Shown piece by piece: positions 19,177 through 27,685 of a stretch of 64,000 bases of DNA. Location of the stretch: assembly GCA_023137315.1 (NCBI GenBank), contig JAGLPP010000027.1, positions 1 to 64,000 on the forward strand. The letters run 5' to 3'. The notes under the pieces were generated by a model that saw only the letters and a program-made list of their open reading frames with translations, made no database searches and was not told the DNA's origin. Numbering within the stretch: the first letter of the stretch is position 1; every line of letters starts with the position of its first letter. The stretch is from Bacteriovoracaceae bacterium (GTDB lineage: Bacteria > Bdellovibrionota > Bacteriovoracia > Bacteriovoracales > Bacteriovoracaceae). Both the position numbers and the translations under genes were made by a program.

Positions 19177-21576
19177 CTATTTTCCACTTTGCACCGACTG
19201 AATCACTTTTTTCAACTCTTCACTGGATGCCGGTACAACTTTAAATTCCTCTCCATTTTTTTTCATCTTTTCAATATCCAAAATTGTTCCACCTGGCAGA
19301 TCATCACCTTTTCCAAGTTTTCCTGAAACAGCATAGATAACCCAGCGCGGGCCCTCCATTGAAAGTACAAGATATGATGCATCGGAAACGGCCAGAATCC
19401 CCTGGGCACTCAGATGAACAAGCGCACCATAGGTAAGAACTATTCCGGAACCCAGAGTATAGCTGCTTGGAACTGCAATACCTTTTCCAACCTCATATGC
19501 ACTCAATGTAGTTGCAACCCCGGCGGAAACGGCGACACCTCCAACCAAAGTTGTTCCTGCAATGGTATTTCCAAAAACATAAGTTCCACCTGCAACGGCC
19601 TGACCGGCCAGATAATAACTTGATCCTGCAGCAATACCGGCACCTCCAACAGCAACACCAAGACTTGTTCCCGTTGTTGGAATGCCAACGCTGGCAAGAG
19701 GAACTCCAACATAAACCGAGTTTGAGGCTATTTTACCTCCCATATATGTAGTTGCTTCAACCATATGGGCACCGGCCCAGGTTCCGGACTTTAATCCTTT
19801 CGCCGAAGCAAAGGTTGTACCGCGAATTAATTTTCCTGTGCCCTTTAATACATATTTCCCGCTTTTTCCTATTCCATAACCGCCTGCACGCGATACTTTT
19901 CCAACAGAATAAGTTGTGGCAGTTGCAACAGGAGCAAAAACATAAATCCCACCCCTTGCTGCTTTTCCAAAAAGATACGAACCACCTCTATAAAGCTTTC
20001 CAAATCCACGTATCAGTAAATCCGTGGATTTTCCGGCCCCCTTTAAAAAACCCTTGATACCATGGCCAACTCCCTTGAGGGTGAATTTACCAGGGGTGGC
20101 AATTGCCGCAGTTGTTCCTGCCGCAATTTTTCCTCCGGTATATTCAAGAAGACTGTAAACTCCGGCCACTGAGGCAATGGCCGTTGGAGCAATCAGATCA
20201 TAGGTTGTTCCTCCGACACCCTTTACCACTTCAACTGCAAGTTTGGTTGTGGCCACACCTCCCTGAACAACAAGCGTAGTAGGGTAAGCGACAGTGTTTA
20301 CAGACAGATATCCCAATCCTGCCGCAGAGGCCTTGCCAAGAGGTTTTATGGATACATCCCAAAGAAATGCCTTTGTAAGCCACGCCATGGCCTTTATTGA
20401 ACCAAGAGTGTATCCGATGGTCTTGGAATTTTTCGTAAATTCATTTTTTGCATCCGCTACGGATTTATTAAAATCATCACCCCATGATGAAAGGGTTTTT
20501 GAGAAAAAATAAGCTGACTTTCCAGAGTATTTTTTGCGAAACTCTTCGGATATTTTAAATCTTTTGGAAAATTGCGGTAAAGTGGAAGCTATGTCATCCA
20601 CTCTTTTCCCTATATTCTCCGGAACCACCACATATCCCTGGATAAATTTTCGTTTGGCAAAATCAAGATGTGTTGATGCCAATTTTTGTGTTTTTAAATT
20701 GGTTGTTTTGGCGGCATCGTATAGACCATCTTCAACTTTTTCGGCAAATTTATCAATTTCATCTTTTGAATTTCTACCGGCATCACTAAAACTGTTATAA
20801 ATCTTCTTTCCTGTTTTTTGTGAACCTTGGTCAACCATCTTCCCAAAATCTGAAATTCCATTATCAATTGTTTTGGAACTTTCCAACATCTCCTTGAATT
20901 TTTCTCTGGATTTGTTTTTCATGTGATGATCAAAGGAACGTCCGTCTTTTCGCATTTTTTTATCAAATCTGTCTCCTGAAGTGCTAAGATTCTTGTCCGA
21001 TCTTTTTCCCCATTGTTCCAGATGATGTGAAGCGAGATATCCATCATAAAGCATGTCCTCCCTGGTTTCCTTTGACGATTTTTTTGTTTTTTCATCAATT
21101 CTACGTGCCAGATCCAATATGGCCCTGTTCACCTGCCTCGTGTATTCGATGGATTTTTTAAGTGATTTTTTTGGAAGTGGAGCTGATTTTGAGATTAAAA
21201 ACCACGCATCGTCTTTAACTTCACGACCAATATCATTCGTAATTTTTCCTGTCCTTGTATGAATTTTCTTTGAAATTTTCAATGACTTCAGGGTTCCCGC
21301 CTTTACAAGATTATACGAAGATGCAGCATTTTTGAGACTAAGAAGAAAGGAGTCTCTTGCCTTGATACCAACCAGCGTATAGGTTATTTCTAGCGTATCG
21401 GGACCTGGCGGAATCAGTTTTATTTTTGTTTTAGGAACCTTGAAAGCACCATTGTTGTAAAGGGAGGAGTGTCCCTCTTTTACAAGTTTTTTTGTATTTT
21501 TCAGAGGATCATCCGAAGTTGCACATGATATGCTGATAATTAGAATTACAAGAAGGAGTGGATATGCACGTTTCAT
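19177..21576 (-). CDS. large lipoprotein built of 11-residue repeats
   Basis: 799 aa. Signal with lipobox I-S-I-S-C (Cys18). Residues ~25-130 form a module shared with the upstream paralogue (S-L-Y-N-N-G...P-K-T-K; K-x-x-x-F-L-L-S-L-K-N-A-A-S-S). From about residue 158 to 685 the sequence runs in an unbroken 11-residue register. Residues 158-345 are charged helical repeats (for example K-T-I-D-N-G-I-S-D-F-G at 235). Residues 420-685 are Gly/Ala/Thr-rich with aromatic at position 3, Gly at 6 and Lys at 7 (Y534, Y545, Y556, Y567, W600, Y611, Y622, Y655, Y666). A C-terminal module (residues 735-795) again matches the paralogue. The start overlaps the upstream stop by 4 nt. Function unknown; membrane-lining or lipid-binding is inference. 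Confidence 0.75.
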   Translation of the reverse strand: MKRAYPLLLVILIISISCATSDDPLKNTKKLVKEGHSSLYNNGAFKVPKTKIKLIPPGPDTLEITYTLVGIKARDSFLLSLKNAASSYNLVKAGTLKSLKISKKIHTRTGKITNDIGREVKDDAWFLISKSAPLPKKSLKKSIEYTRQVNRAILDLARRIDEKTKKSSKETREDMLYDGYLASHHLEQWGKRSDKNLSTSGDRFDKKMRKDGRSFDHHMKNKSREKFKEMLESSKTIDNGISDFGKMVDQGSQKTGKKIYNSFSDAGRNSKDEIDKFAEKVEDGLYDAAKTTNLKTQKLASTHLDFAKRKFIQGYVVVPENIGKRVDDIASTLPQFSKRFKISEEFRKKYSGKSAYFFSKTLSSWGDDFNKSVADAKNEFTKNSKTIGYTLGSIKAMAWLTKAFLWDVSIKPLGKASAAGLGYLSVNTVAYPTTLVVQGGVATTKLAVEVVKGVGGTTYDLIAPTAIASVAGVYSLLEYTGGKIAAGTTAAIATPGKFTLKGVGHGIKGFLKGAGKSTDLLIRGFGKLYRGGSYLFGKAARGGIYVFAPVATATTYSVGKVSRAGGYGIGKSGKYVLKGTGKLIRGTTFASAKGLKSGTWAGAHMVEATTYMGGKIASNSVYVGVPLASVGIPTTGTSLGVAVGGAGIAAGSSYYLAGQAVAGGTYVFGNTIAGTTLVGGVAVSAGVATTLSAYEVGKGIAVPSSYTLGSGIVLTYGALVHLSAQGILAVSDASYLVLSMEGPRWVIYAVSGKLGKGDDLPGGTILDIEKMKKNGEEFKVVPASSEELKKVIQSVQSGK

Positions 21577-23006
21577 TTTTCACTCCCGTTCAAGTCATAT
21601 GGAAGTTTCTTTAAAACTTTTTGGATTACTTTTTCGTCTTCAGTGAGTATTTTTACTTTTACTCCCCTTTTATCAAGCTCCTTCATGTTAACAACAGAAC
21701 CAACAGGTAATTCCGTTACGCTTGAACCGGCAATATCGCCATTTGCGTAAGCAAGAAAAAGTTTTGGCCCGTCATAAACCAAAAAGACCGTGCCATTAAC
21801 GGCCGTTAAAAAAGTCTGGACGGGTAATTGAGTTAGGGCATTGTATCCAAGGACCACACCACTGACGGTTGTTCCAGAGATTAATTTTCCGGTTTCTTTC
21901 CCGAAAAGGTAGAGAAGTTGACCGGCATAGCGTGTACTGGAACCTGCTGCCGCCAATGTTGTAAAAGAAGCACCTCCGACAACACCGGAAGTACTGAGTG
22001 CAACCTGATTCATGGCACCGGCCGTTTTACCGGCAACCCATGTTGGAGCGGTGGATGCAACGGACAACATTGAAACGGACGCCAAAAGTCCTCCTTCAAC
22101 AGTTTTTGCAATAATTTTTACACCTATCTTTGTAGTGTAATAAATTATGCCACCAAGTGAAAAAATGGTTCTTCCTGAAATAATAACCACACCGGCAACA
22201 GGGAAAAGGACCCCCTTGCCAATCCACTTCATTGTCTTTTTTCCGGTATAAGTACCCTTCTTTTCAATTTCCTCTCCGGCAGGTTTGATTAAACCGTACC
22301 ACAAGGCCTTTACATGCCCCCATAAAACATAAGGAAGAGCTACCAGGGTATTTTTTTTCCTTCCTGATTTTTCGTATTCACTATTCCATTCCAAACGGGC
22401 CTTCGAAAGCGCATCACTCCAGGAAACTTCTATATCATTTTTCTTTTTTGACCTTAAAAACGAAACCATTTCCTTTAATTTTTTAAAATCATTTTTAATC
22501 CTTGATGGATAGGACACTGGAATTGCCTTCAATCTTTCCCAGTCATCATGAACCAGATCATTCATATGAATGGTTCCAATAAGAATGCTGTCCCACGCTT
22601 TTTTGAAATTTTTTCTTGAATATTCATATTCCAATGACACGATTTTATCTGTTTTTTTATTGATCCACTTCCTGCCTTTTTTTCCATATTTATGAAAAAA
22701 CTTTACTGCTCTTTTGAAGTGTTCAGGTTTTTTTCTGATGGACTGGTAAAATTCATTCGAACCATCAGAGGCTTTGTTCATCACTTCAAGCCAAGCCTCT
22801 TTTGCCGTACCAATTGATCTTTCATGACAATATTCAAGACTTTTTTGAGTGGAGGGAATGATGAGCCAGCCATCATTATAAAGGGCCTTCTGTCCGCGAA
22901 AATTTGCCGTGGAAAATTTTATGATTTCGGATACACTCTTTTTCCCTGTTTGAGCAAACGTAAAAAATGAAACAAGAATGAATACAAAAATAAGTCCCGT
23001 TTTCAT
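21573..23006 (-). CDS. exported paralogue of the 11-residue-repeat lipoprotein
   Basis: About 477 aa; cleavable signal peptide (K-T-G-L-I-F...F-F-T-F-A-Q). N-terminal module K-A-L-Y-N-D-G-W-L-I-I-P...A-K-E-A-W-L-E-V-M-N-K-A-S parallels the 799-aa protein. The middle is charged and helical, then residues ~255-420 are Gly/Ala/Thr/Val-rich with an 11-residue rhythm (for example A-P-T-W-V-A-G-K-T-A-G and L-L-Y-L-F-G-K-E-T-G-K). The C-terminus (G-P-K-L-F-L-A-Y-A-N-G...L-P-V-G-S-V-V-N-M-K-E-L) matches the paralogue's end. I start at the ATG at 23006, with GGAGAG (23011-23016) as ribosome-binding site. An ATG 21 nt upstream falls in the terminator's T-run. Confidence 0.72.
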   Translation of the reverse strand: MKTGLIFVFILVSFFTFAQTGKKSVSEIIKFSTANFRGQKALYNDGWLIIPSTQKSLEYCHERSIGTAKEAWLEVMNKASDGSNEFYQSIRKKPEHFKRAVKFFHKYGKKGRKWINKKTDKIVSLEYEYSRKNFKKAWDSILIGTIHMNDLVHDDWERLKAIPVSYPSRIKNDFKKLKEMVSFLRSKKKNDIEVSWSDALSKARLEWNSEYEKSGRKKNTLVALPYVLWGHVKALWYGLIKPAGEEIEKKGTYTGKKTMKWIGKGVLFPVAGVVIISGRTIFSLGGIIYYTTKIGVKIIAKTVEGGLLASVSMLSVASTAPTWVAGKTAGAMNQVALSTSGVVGGASFTTLAAAGSSTRYAGQLLYLFGKETGKLISGTTVSGVVLGYNALTQLPVQTFLTAVNGTVFLVYDGPKLFLAYANGDIAGSSVTELPVGSVVNMKELDKRGVKVKILTEDEKVIQKVLKKLPYDLNGSEK

Positions 23007-23016
23007 TATACTCTCC

Positions 23017-23052
23017 ATAAAAAACAACCCTCGACATTTGTCGAGGGTTGTT
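23017..23052 (-). terminator. rho-independent terminator after hppA, abutting the next start
   Basis: A perfect 13-bp stem (23023-23035 with 23040-23052, containing AACCCTCGAC/GTCGAGGGTT) with a 4-nt loop. On the minus strand it is followed by six T at 23019-23024, the run overlapping the stem base. The T-run ends directly at the ribosome-binding site of the 477-aa gene, so that gene is either transcribed by read-through of this terminator or from a promoter hidden in the 78-nt gap. Confidence 0.85.
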
Positions 23053-23083
23053 ATTTTTTTAACTGAATTTCCAATTTTATTTA

Positions 23084-25435
23084 TTAAAAATATTGAAAAA
23101 TCTTTTCAAGCATGGCCTGGAGCCAACCACCGTAGGCAACAACAACGCCGGAAAAAACAACGGAGACCATGGTCATGACTTTTAATAGAATATTCAATGA
23201 CGGTCCAGAAGTATCCTTGAATGGATCACCAACTGTATCACCTGTAACACATGCTTTATGGGTATCAGATCCCTTACCGCCGTGCTCGCCTTTTTCAACA
23301 AATTTCTTGGCATTATCCCAGGCACCACCTGAATTATTGAGCATAATTGCGAGACAATATCCTGTTGTAAGAACGCCTATCAGCATTCCAAAAACTCCAG
23401 TGACTCCCAAAATAAGTCCTATGATAATCGGAGCGGCAATTGCAAGAAGTGATGGAATAATCATTTCACGTTGGGCACCCTTTGTTGAAATAGAAACACA
23501 GCTTGCATATTCAGGTTTTCCTGTTCCATCCATAATTCCAGGAATTTCCCTGAACTGGCGTCTGACTTCTTCAACCATCGCCTGTGCCGCACGTCCAACT
23601 GCCCTCATGGTCATTGAACAGAAAACGAAGGCAATCATGGAACCGATAAATATACCTACCAGAAGATATGGATTCATGATTGTAAGATCATATGCCTGAA
23701 TAAAGGTCTGAATTTTTGCGCTTGAAACATCAATGGCATTGTTGGCATAGGCTGCAGTTTCATTGGCAGCAAATTTAATTCCACCTACTTCATAAATACC
23801 GCCTGCCTTAATTGCAAGTTTGGCAATCCAAATTCTGATTTCCTCAACATATGCAACCAAAAGTGCAAGTGCCGTAAGGGCCGCAGAACCAATTGCAAAA
23901 CCTTTACCTGTTGCCGCAGTAGTATTTCCAAGCGTATCAAGTGCATCAGTTCTTTCCCTGACCTCTTTACCAAGGTTTGCCATTTCTGCATTACCACCGG
24001 CATTGTCTGCTATTGGCCCGTAAGCATCAGTTGCAAGAGTTACTCCCAAAGTGGAAAGCATTCCAACAGCGGCAAATCCGATTCCGTAAAGTCCTTGGGA
24101 GAAGTCAAAAAGTCCTCCCGCAAAAGCGTAGGAAAGAATAATTGCTACTGCTATTGTAATAACCGGAATGCCGGTTGAACGCATACCAACAGCCATACCT
24201 TCAATAATGGTGGTTGCGTGTCCCATTTTTCCAGCTTCGGCAATTCCCCTGGTTGGAGCATATTCGTCCGATGTATCATGTTCTGTCGATTGTCCGATGA
24301 TTATACCGGCCAGAAGTCCTGTAACAACAGAAAGGCCGATTTTCCAATCAAGTCCCAGTAAAGGAAGTGTGACAAATGTAGCAATTACAATTAAAAATGA
24401 TGGAACCCAAACGCTGACTCCCAACGCACGAAGAAGGTTTTTCTGAGTCGCCTCCTCCTTGGTTCTTACAAGAAAAATACCGATGATTGAAAGTACAGAT
24501 CCAATACCTGCAATCACCATTGGAGCGATAATATAGGAAAATAGCATTTCACTTCCAACCGAAATAGAAGCTCCGATAGCTGCCGTGGCAAGAATACATC
24601 CGCAATAGGATTCATAAAGATCGGCACCCATACCAGCAACGTCACCAACATTATCACCAACGTTGTCAGCAATAGTTGCAGGATTTCTCGGATCATCTTC
24701 CGGAATTCCTGCCTCAACCTTACCAACAAGATCGGCACCGACATCAGCCGCTTTTGTAAAAATTCCACCACCAACCCTGGCAAAAAGTGCTTGAGTTGAA
24801 GCACCCATTCCAAATGTCAGCATGGTGGTTGTTATTGCGACCATTTTACCTTTTATAAAAGCCTCATCGGTCAACCATGATGTATCAAATGCAGTACTTG
24901 CAGAGGCAATACCTACGTGCTCTGCAAGATGTTGGGCAAGACCGAAAACATTTGCATCATAAAGAATGTTCAATATAAAATACCAAAGTGTGATATCGAG
25001 AAGTCCAAAACCTACAACAACCAGCCCCATAACGGCACCGGCACGAAAAGCAACCTTGAGTCCCTCGTTTAGGGATTTCTTGGCACCCCATGCTGTTCTG
25101 GAACTTGCTTCAGTGGCAATCTTCATTCCAATAAAACCACAAAGACCGGAGAAAAAACCGCCTGTTAGAAAAGCAACCGGAACAAATGGGTTCTGGATGC
25201 CAAGAAAGGCTAAAATTGTAAGTAGTACGACGAGAATGGCAAAGACCAGACCTACAACGCTGTATTGCTTTTTAAGATAAGCAAAGGCGCCTTCCTGAAC
25301 GTAGCCTGCGATTTCCCTCATTCTTTCCGTTCCACGCTCAAAGCTTAGTACGGATTTGAAAAAATACATTGCAAAAATCAACGCCAAAATTGATGCGATA
25401 GGCGCAATCCAAAAATAAAGTGGTATGGAATTCAT
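23084..25435 (-). CDS. hppA: membrane-bound ion-translocating pyrophosphatase
   Basis: 783 aa with about 16 membrane helices. Hydrolyses PPi and pumps H+ and/or Na+ across the inner membrane. The substrate loop [11 protein letters not shown]...E-D-D-P-R-N-P and [12 protein letters not shown] near residues 225-265 is intact, as is the C-terminal D-N-x-x-K-x-x-E...K-G-S-D-x-H-K-A...D-T-V-G-D-P-F-K-D. The motif [10 protein letters not shown] has Ala where K+-independent enzymes have Lys, so this is the K+-dependent subfamily; H+ versus Na+ cannot be decided by eye. The start at 25435 has AAGGAG at 25441-25446. Divergent from tpiA. Confidence 0.96.
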   Translation of the reverse strand: MNSIPLYFWIAPIASILALIFAMYFFKSVLSFERGTERMREIAGYVQEGAFAYLKKQYSVVGLVFAILVVLLTILAFLGIQNPFVPVAFLTGGFFSGLCGFIGMKIATEASSRTAWGAKKSLNEGLKVAFRAGAVMGLVVVGFGLLDITLWYFILNILYDANVFGLAQHLAEHVGIASASTAFDTSWLTDEAFIKGKMVAITTTMLTFGMGASTQALFARVGGGIFTKAADVGADLVGKVEAGIPEDDPRNPATIADNVGDNVGDVAGMGADLYESYCGCILATAAIGASISVGSEMLFSYIIAPMVIAGIGSVLSIIGIFLVRTKEEATQKNLLRALGVSVWVPSFLIVIATFVTLPLLGLDWKIGLSVVTGLLAGIIIGQSTEHDTSDEYAPTRGIAEAGKMGHATTIIEGMAVGMRSTGIPVITIAVAIILSYAFAGGLFDFSQGLYGIGFAAVGMLSTLGVTLATDAYGPIADNAGGNAEMANLGKEVRERTDALDTLGNTTAATGKGFAIGSAALTALALLVAYVEEIRIWIAKLAIKAGGIYEVGGIKFAANETAAYANNAIDVSSAKIQTFIQAYDLTIMNPYLLVGIFIGSMIAFVFCSMTMRAVGRAAQAMVEEVRRQFREIPGIMDGTGKPEYASCVSISTKGAQREMIIPSLLAIAAPIIIGLILGVTGVFGMLIGVLTTGYCLAIMLNNSGGAWDNAKKFVEKGEHGGKGSDTHKACVTGDTVGDPFKDTSGPSLNILLKVMTMVSVVFSGVVVAYGGWLQAMLEKIFQYF

Positions 25436-25477
25436 TAATCCTCCTTCTGGATATCCAATACTCCAATACAAAAACAG

Positions 25478-25506
25478 ATAATATTACCAAGACAAAATCA
25501 CGTAAA
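25478..25506 (-). promoter_or_regulatory. predicted hppA promoter
   Basis: On the minus strand TTTACG (25501-25506), 17-nt spacer, TATTAT (25478-25483). It leaves a 5' leader of roughly 35 nt before the hppA ATG. Sigma70-type by consensus only. Confidence 0.5.
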
Positions 25507-25557
25507 ATTATGAATTAAAATATGAGGGTTTGTATATCTTTTTTAAATTAAATTTCA

Positions 25558-25586
25558 TTGCTTCATGGCCATGCTTTTTATAGGAT
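25558..25586 (+). promoter_or_regulatory. predicted tpiA promoter
   Basis: TTGCTT (25558-25563), 17-nt spacer, TAGGAT (25581-25586), 34 bp upstream of the tpiA ATG. Both hexamers match the sigma70 consensus at four of six positions. Confidence 0.4.
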
Positions 25587-25620
25587 TATTGTGTTTTATC
25601 AACATTGAAGGAGAATATTT

Positions 25621-26370
25621 ATGACGCGTGAAATCTACATCGTAGGTAATTGGAAAATGAATCAAAAAATTTCGGACATTGAATCTTTTTTCAACGCAAT
25701 GAAAAAAATTAAAGGTAAGTACAACTGTCATGCATGGGTTGCCCCGCAGGCGATGCATATTGAAACGTGCCTTAAACTCGGAAGAGACAATGGCATCCTG
25801 GTTGGTTCACAAAATTGTGCTGATCATCAGTCTGGTGCTTACACTGGAGAACTTTCGCCCCTTTCATTGAAAGATATTGGGGCCCATTTTTCCATTATCG
25901 GCCATTCTGAAAGACGTCATATTTATGGTGAAGTAGACAACTACCTTAATGCCAAAACACTTCTTGCCCTTCAAAGCGGACTTTGGGCCATTTTCTGTGT
26001 CGGAGAAAAACTAGAAGAGCGCGAAGCCGGAAAAACAAATGAAGTAGTGAAAAGACAGGTTACTGAGGGACTGAAGAATATTCCTAGCGAATATCATGAT
26101 CGAATTATTATTGCGTATGAGCCTGTATGGGCAATTGGAACCGGAAAAACGGCCACACCGCAACAGGCCCAAGAGGTTCATTCATTCATTCGAAATGAAT
26201 TACTGGAGCAAATTAATCTTGACGCCAAAGCAATAAGCATACTTTACGGTGGCAGCGTAAAACCAAGTAATGTAAAAGAGCTTTTAGGACAGAACGATAT
26301 TGATGGTGCGCTGGTTGGTGGTGCAAGCCTTAAAGGCGAGGATTTTGGAAAACTCTGTATGCCGGAATAA
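25621..26370 (+). CDS. tpiA: triosephosphate isomerase
   Basis: 249 aa. Interconverts DHAP and glyceraldehyde-3-phosphate. N-terminal G-N-W-K-M-N (catalytic Lys), catalytic His in I-I-G-H-S-E-R-R near residue 96, catalytic Glu in A-Y-E-P-V-W-A-I-G-T-G-K near 166 (loop 6), phosphate-binding Y-G-G-S-V and G-A-L-V-G-G-A-S-L near the end. GAAGGAG precedes the ATG. It lies in a glycolytic block with gapA and pfp. Confidence 0.97.
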   Translation: MTREIYIVGNWKMNQKISDIESFFNAMKKIKGKYNCHAWVAPQAMHIETCLKLGRDNGILVGSQNCADHQSGAYTGELSPLSLKDIGAHFSIIGHSERRHIYGEVDNYLNAKTLLALQSGLWAIFCVGEKLEEREAGKTNEVVKRQVTEGLKNIPSEYHDRIIIAYEPVWAIGTGKTATPQQAQEVHSFIRNELLEQINLDAKAISILYGGSVKPSNVKELLGQNDIDGALVGGASLKGEDFGKLCMPE

Positions 26371-26384
26371 AATTATGACACAAC

Positions 26385-26413
26385 AAAAAAAGGCCCCGAA
26401 AGGGGCCTTTTTT
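26385..26413. terminator. bidirectional terminator between tpiA and gapA
   Basis: A-run, stem AGGCCCC / GGGGCCT with a GAAA tetraloop, then T-run. Symmetric, so it serves both the plus-strand tpiA and the minus-strand gapA, which converge here. Confidence 0.93.
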
Positions 26414-26430
26414 ATTTCAAGATAATCAGT

Positions 26431-27441
26431 CTAAATATTTTTTCCCATTAATTTGAAAAGATCAACGCACTTGCAGGAGTAAGCGTACTCGTTGTCATAC
26501 CATGAAACAACTTTAACCATGGTACCTTCAACCACCATGGTACTTTTTGCATCAAAAACGGATGTATGAGAATCTCCAATAATGTCAGTAAGGACAATTG
26601 GATCTTCAACATAGTCCAAAACTCCCTTGAGACTACCGTTTGCGGCCTCTTTCATGGCAGCATTAATTTCTTCGACCGTAGCAGACTTATTAAGAGTTAC
26701 AACCAGATCAACAAGAGATCCTGTTTGAGTGGGGACTCTCATGGCGCAACCATTTAGTTTTCCCTTGAGTTCAGGAATAACCAAACCGACAGCCTTTGCC
26801 GCACCGGTTGTTGTTGGAATAATATTAGTGGCGGCACTTCTGGCACGCCTGAGATCACTGTGGGGGGCATCTATAACATTCTGGTCATTTGTATAGGAAT
26901 GAATAGTTGTCATCAAACCTTTTTGGATACCAAATTTTTCATGCAAAACCTTGGCAACAGGGGCCAGACAGTTGGTCGTACATGATGCGTTCGAGACAAG
27001 TTTGTGATCACCCTTAAGAATATCACTATTAACACCGAAAACTATGGTGGCATCCACATCCTCTGGAGTCTTGGAAGGAACAGAAAGAAGAACTTTTTTT
27101 GCACCTCCGGCCAGATGTTTTTCAATGCCGGCCCTGTTCCTGAAAATACCAGTTGATTCAAGAACTATGTCCACGTTTTTGTTTCCCCAACCAATATTTG
27201 CAGGGTCTTTTTCTGCGCTGATTGTAATGGGCTTTCCATTAACAATTATGGCGTTGTCGGAAGTTTCAACTGTACCCTTAAAGCGTCCCATTATGGAATC
27301 ATATTTCAAAAGATGGGCAAGCGTTTTAGGATCTACAAGATCGTTGATGGCAACAACCTCAATATCGTTATATTCCTGAAGAATTCGAAATACTGTACGT
27401 CCAATACGTCCAAAACCGTTGATGCCTATTCTGATAGTCAT
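26431..27441 (-). CDS. gapA: glyceraldehyde-3-phosphate dehydrogenase, type I
   Basis: 336 aa. Converts glyceraldehyde-3-phosphate to 1,3-bisphosphoglycerate. NAD-binding G-I-N-G-F-G-R-I-G-R-T at residues 6-16; catalytic Cys in S-N-A-S-C-T-T-N-C-L-A-P near 153; W-Y-D-N-E-Y at the C-terminus. Asp is present at the end of strand beta-2 (I-N-D-L), which favours NAD over NADP. GGAGG precedes the ATG. Divergent from pfp across a 244-bp region that contains an inverted repeat (27503-27519). Confidence 0.96.
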   Translation of the reverse strand: MTIRIGINGFGRIGRTVFRILQEYNDIEVVAINDLVDPKTLAHLLKYDSIMGRFKGTVETSDNAIIVNGKPITISAEKDPANIGWGNKNVDIVLESTGIFRNRAGIEKHLAGGAKKVLLSVPSKTPEDVDATIVFGVNSDILKGDHKLVSNASCTTNCLAPVAKVLHEKFGIQKGLMTTIHSYTNDQNVIDAPHSDLRRARSAATNIIPTTTGAAKAVGLVIPELKGKLNGCAMRVPTQTGSLVDLVVTLNKSATVEEINAAMKEAANGSLKGVLDYVEDPIVLTDIIGDSHTSVFDAKSTMVVEGTMVKVVSWYDNEYAYSCKCVDLFKLMGKNI

Positions 27442-27615
27442 GAGTGCCTCCGTGGGGTGAAAGATTTCTTTTAAAAAACTAACATGTTAATGACTAACTC
27501 GATTGAAAGCACTTTTCAAGTGATTTTGCGTTATGCAAAGAAACATTTACCCGAGTTTCCCTGTCAATCTTTTGTTATTTTTAAGTCAGAAAATGATTAA
27601 AAACGTTGCCAGCTA

Positions 27616-27643
27616 TTGTGTCTGTAGTCCTTTCATTTATTAT
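27616..27643 (+). promoter_or_regulatory. predicted pfp promoter
   Basis: TTGTGT (27616-27621), 16-nt spacer, TATTAT (27638-27643), about 43 bp upstream of the ATG; an overlapping TATAGT (27641-27646) is an alternative -10. Confidence 0.35.
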
Positions 27644-27685
27644 AGTATTTGTACATTTATTGCTACAGCAGGAAAGGAGATTAAA

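Noticed and set aside
24514-24813. 99-codon frame within hppA
   Set aside because: Same-strand shadow in another frame of a highly conserved membrane protein.
27503-27519. TTGAAA-N5-TTTCAA between gapA and pfp
   Set aside because: Short, AT-rich dyad overlapping a possible gapA -35 box; too likely by chance to call an operator.
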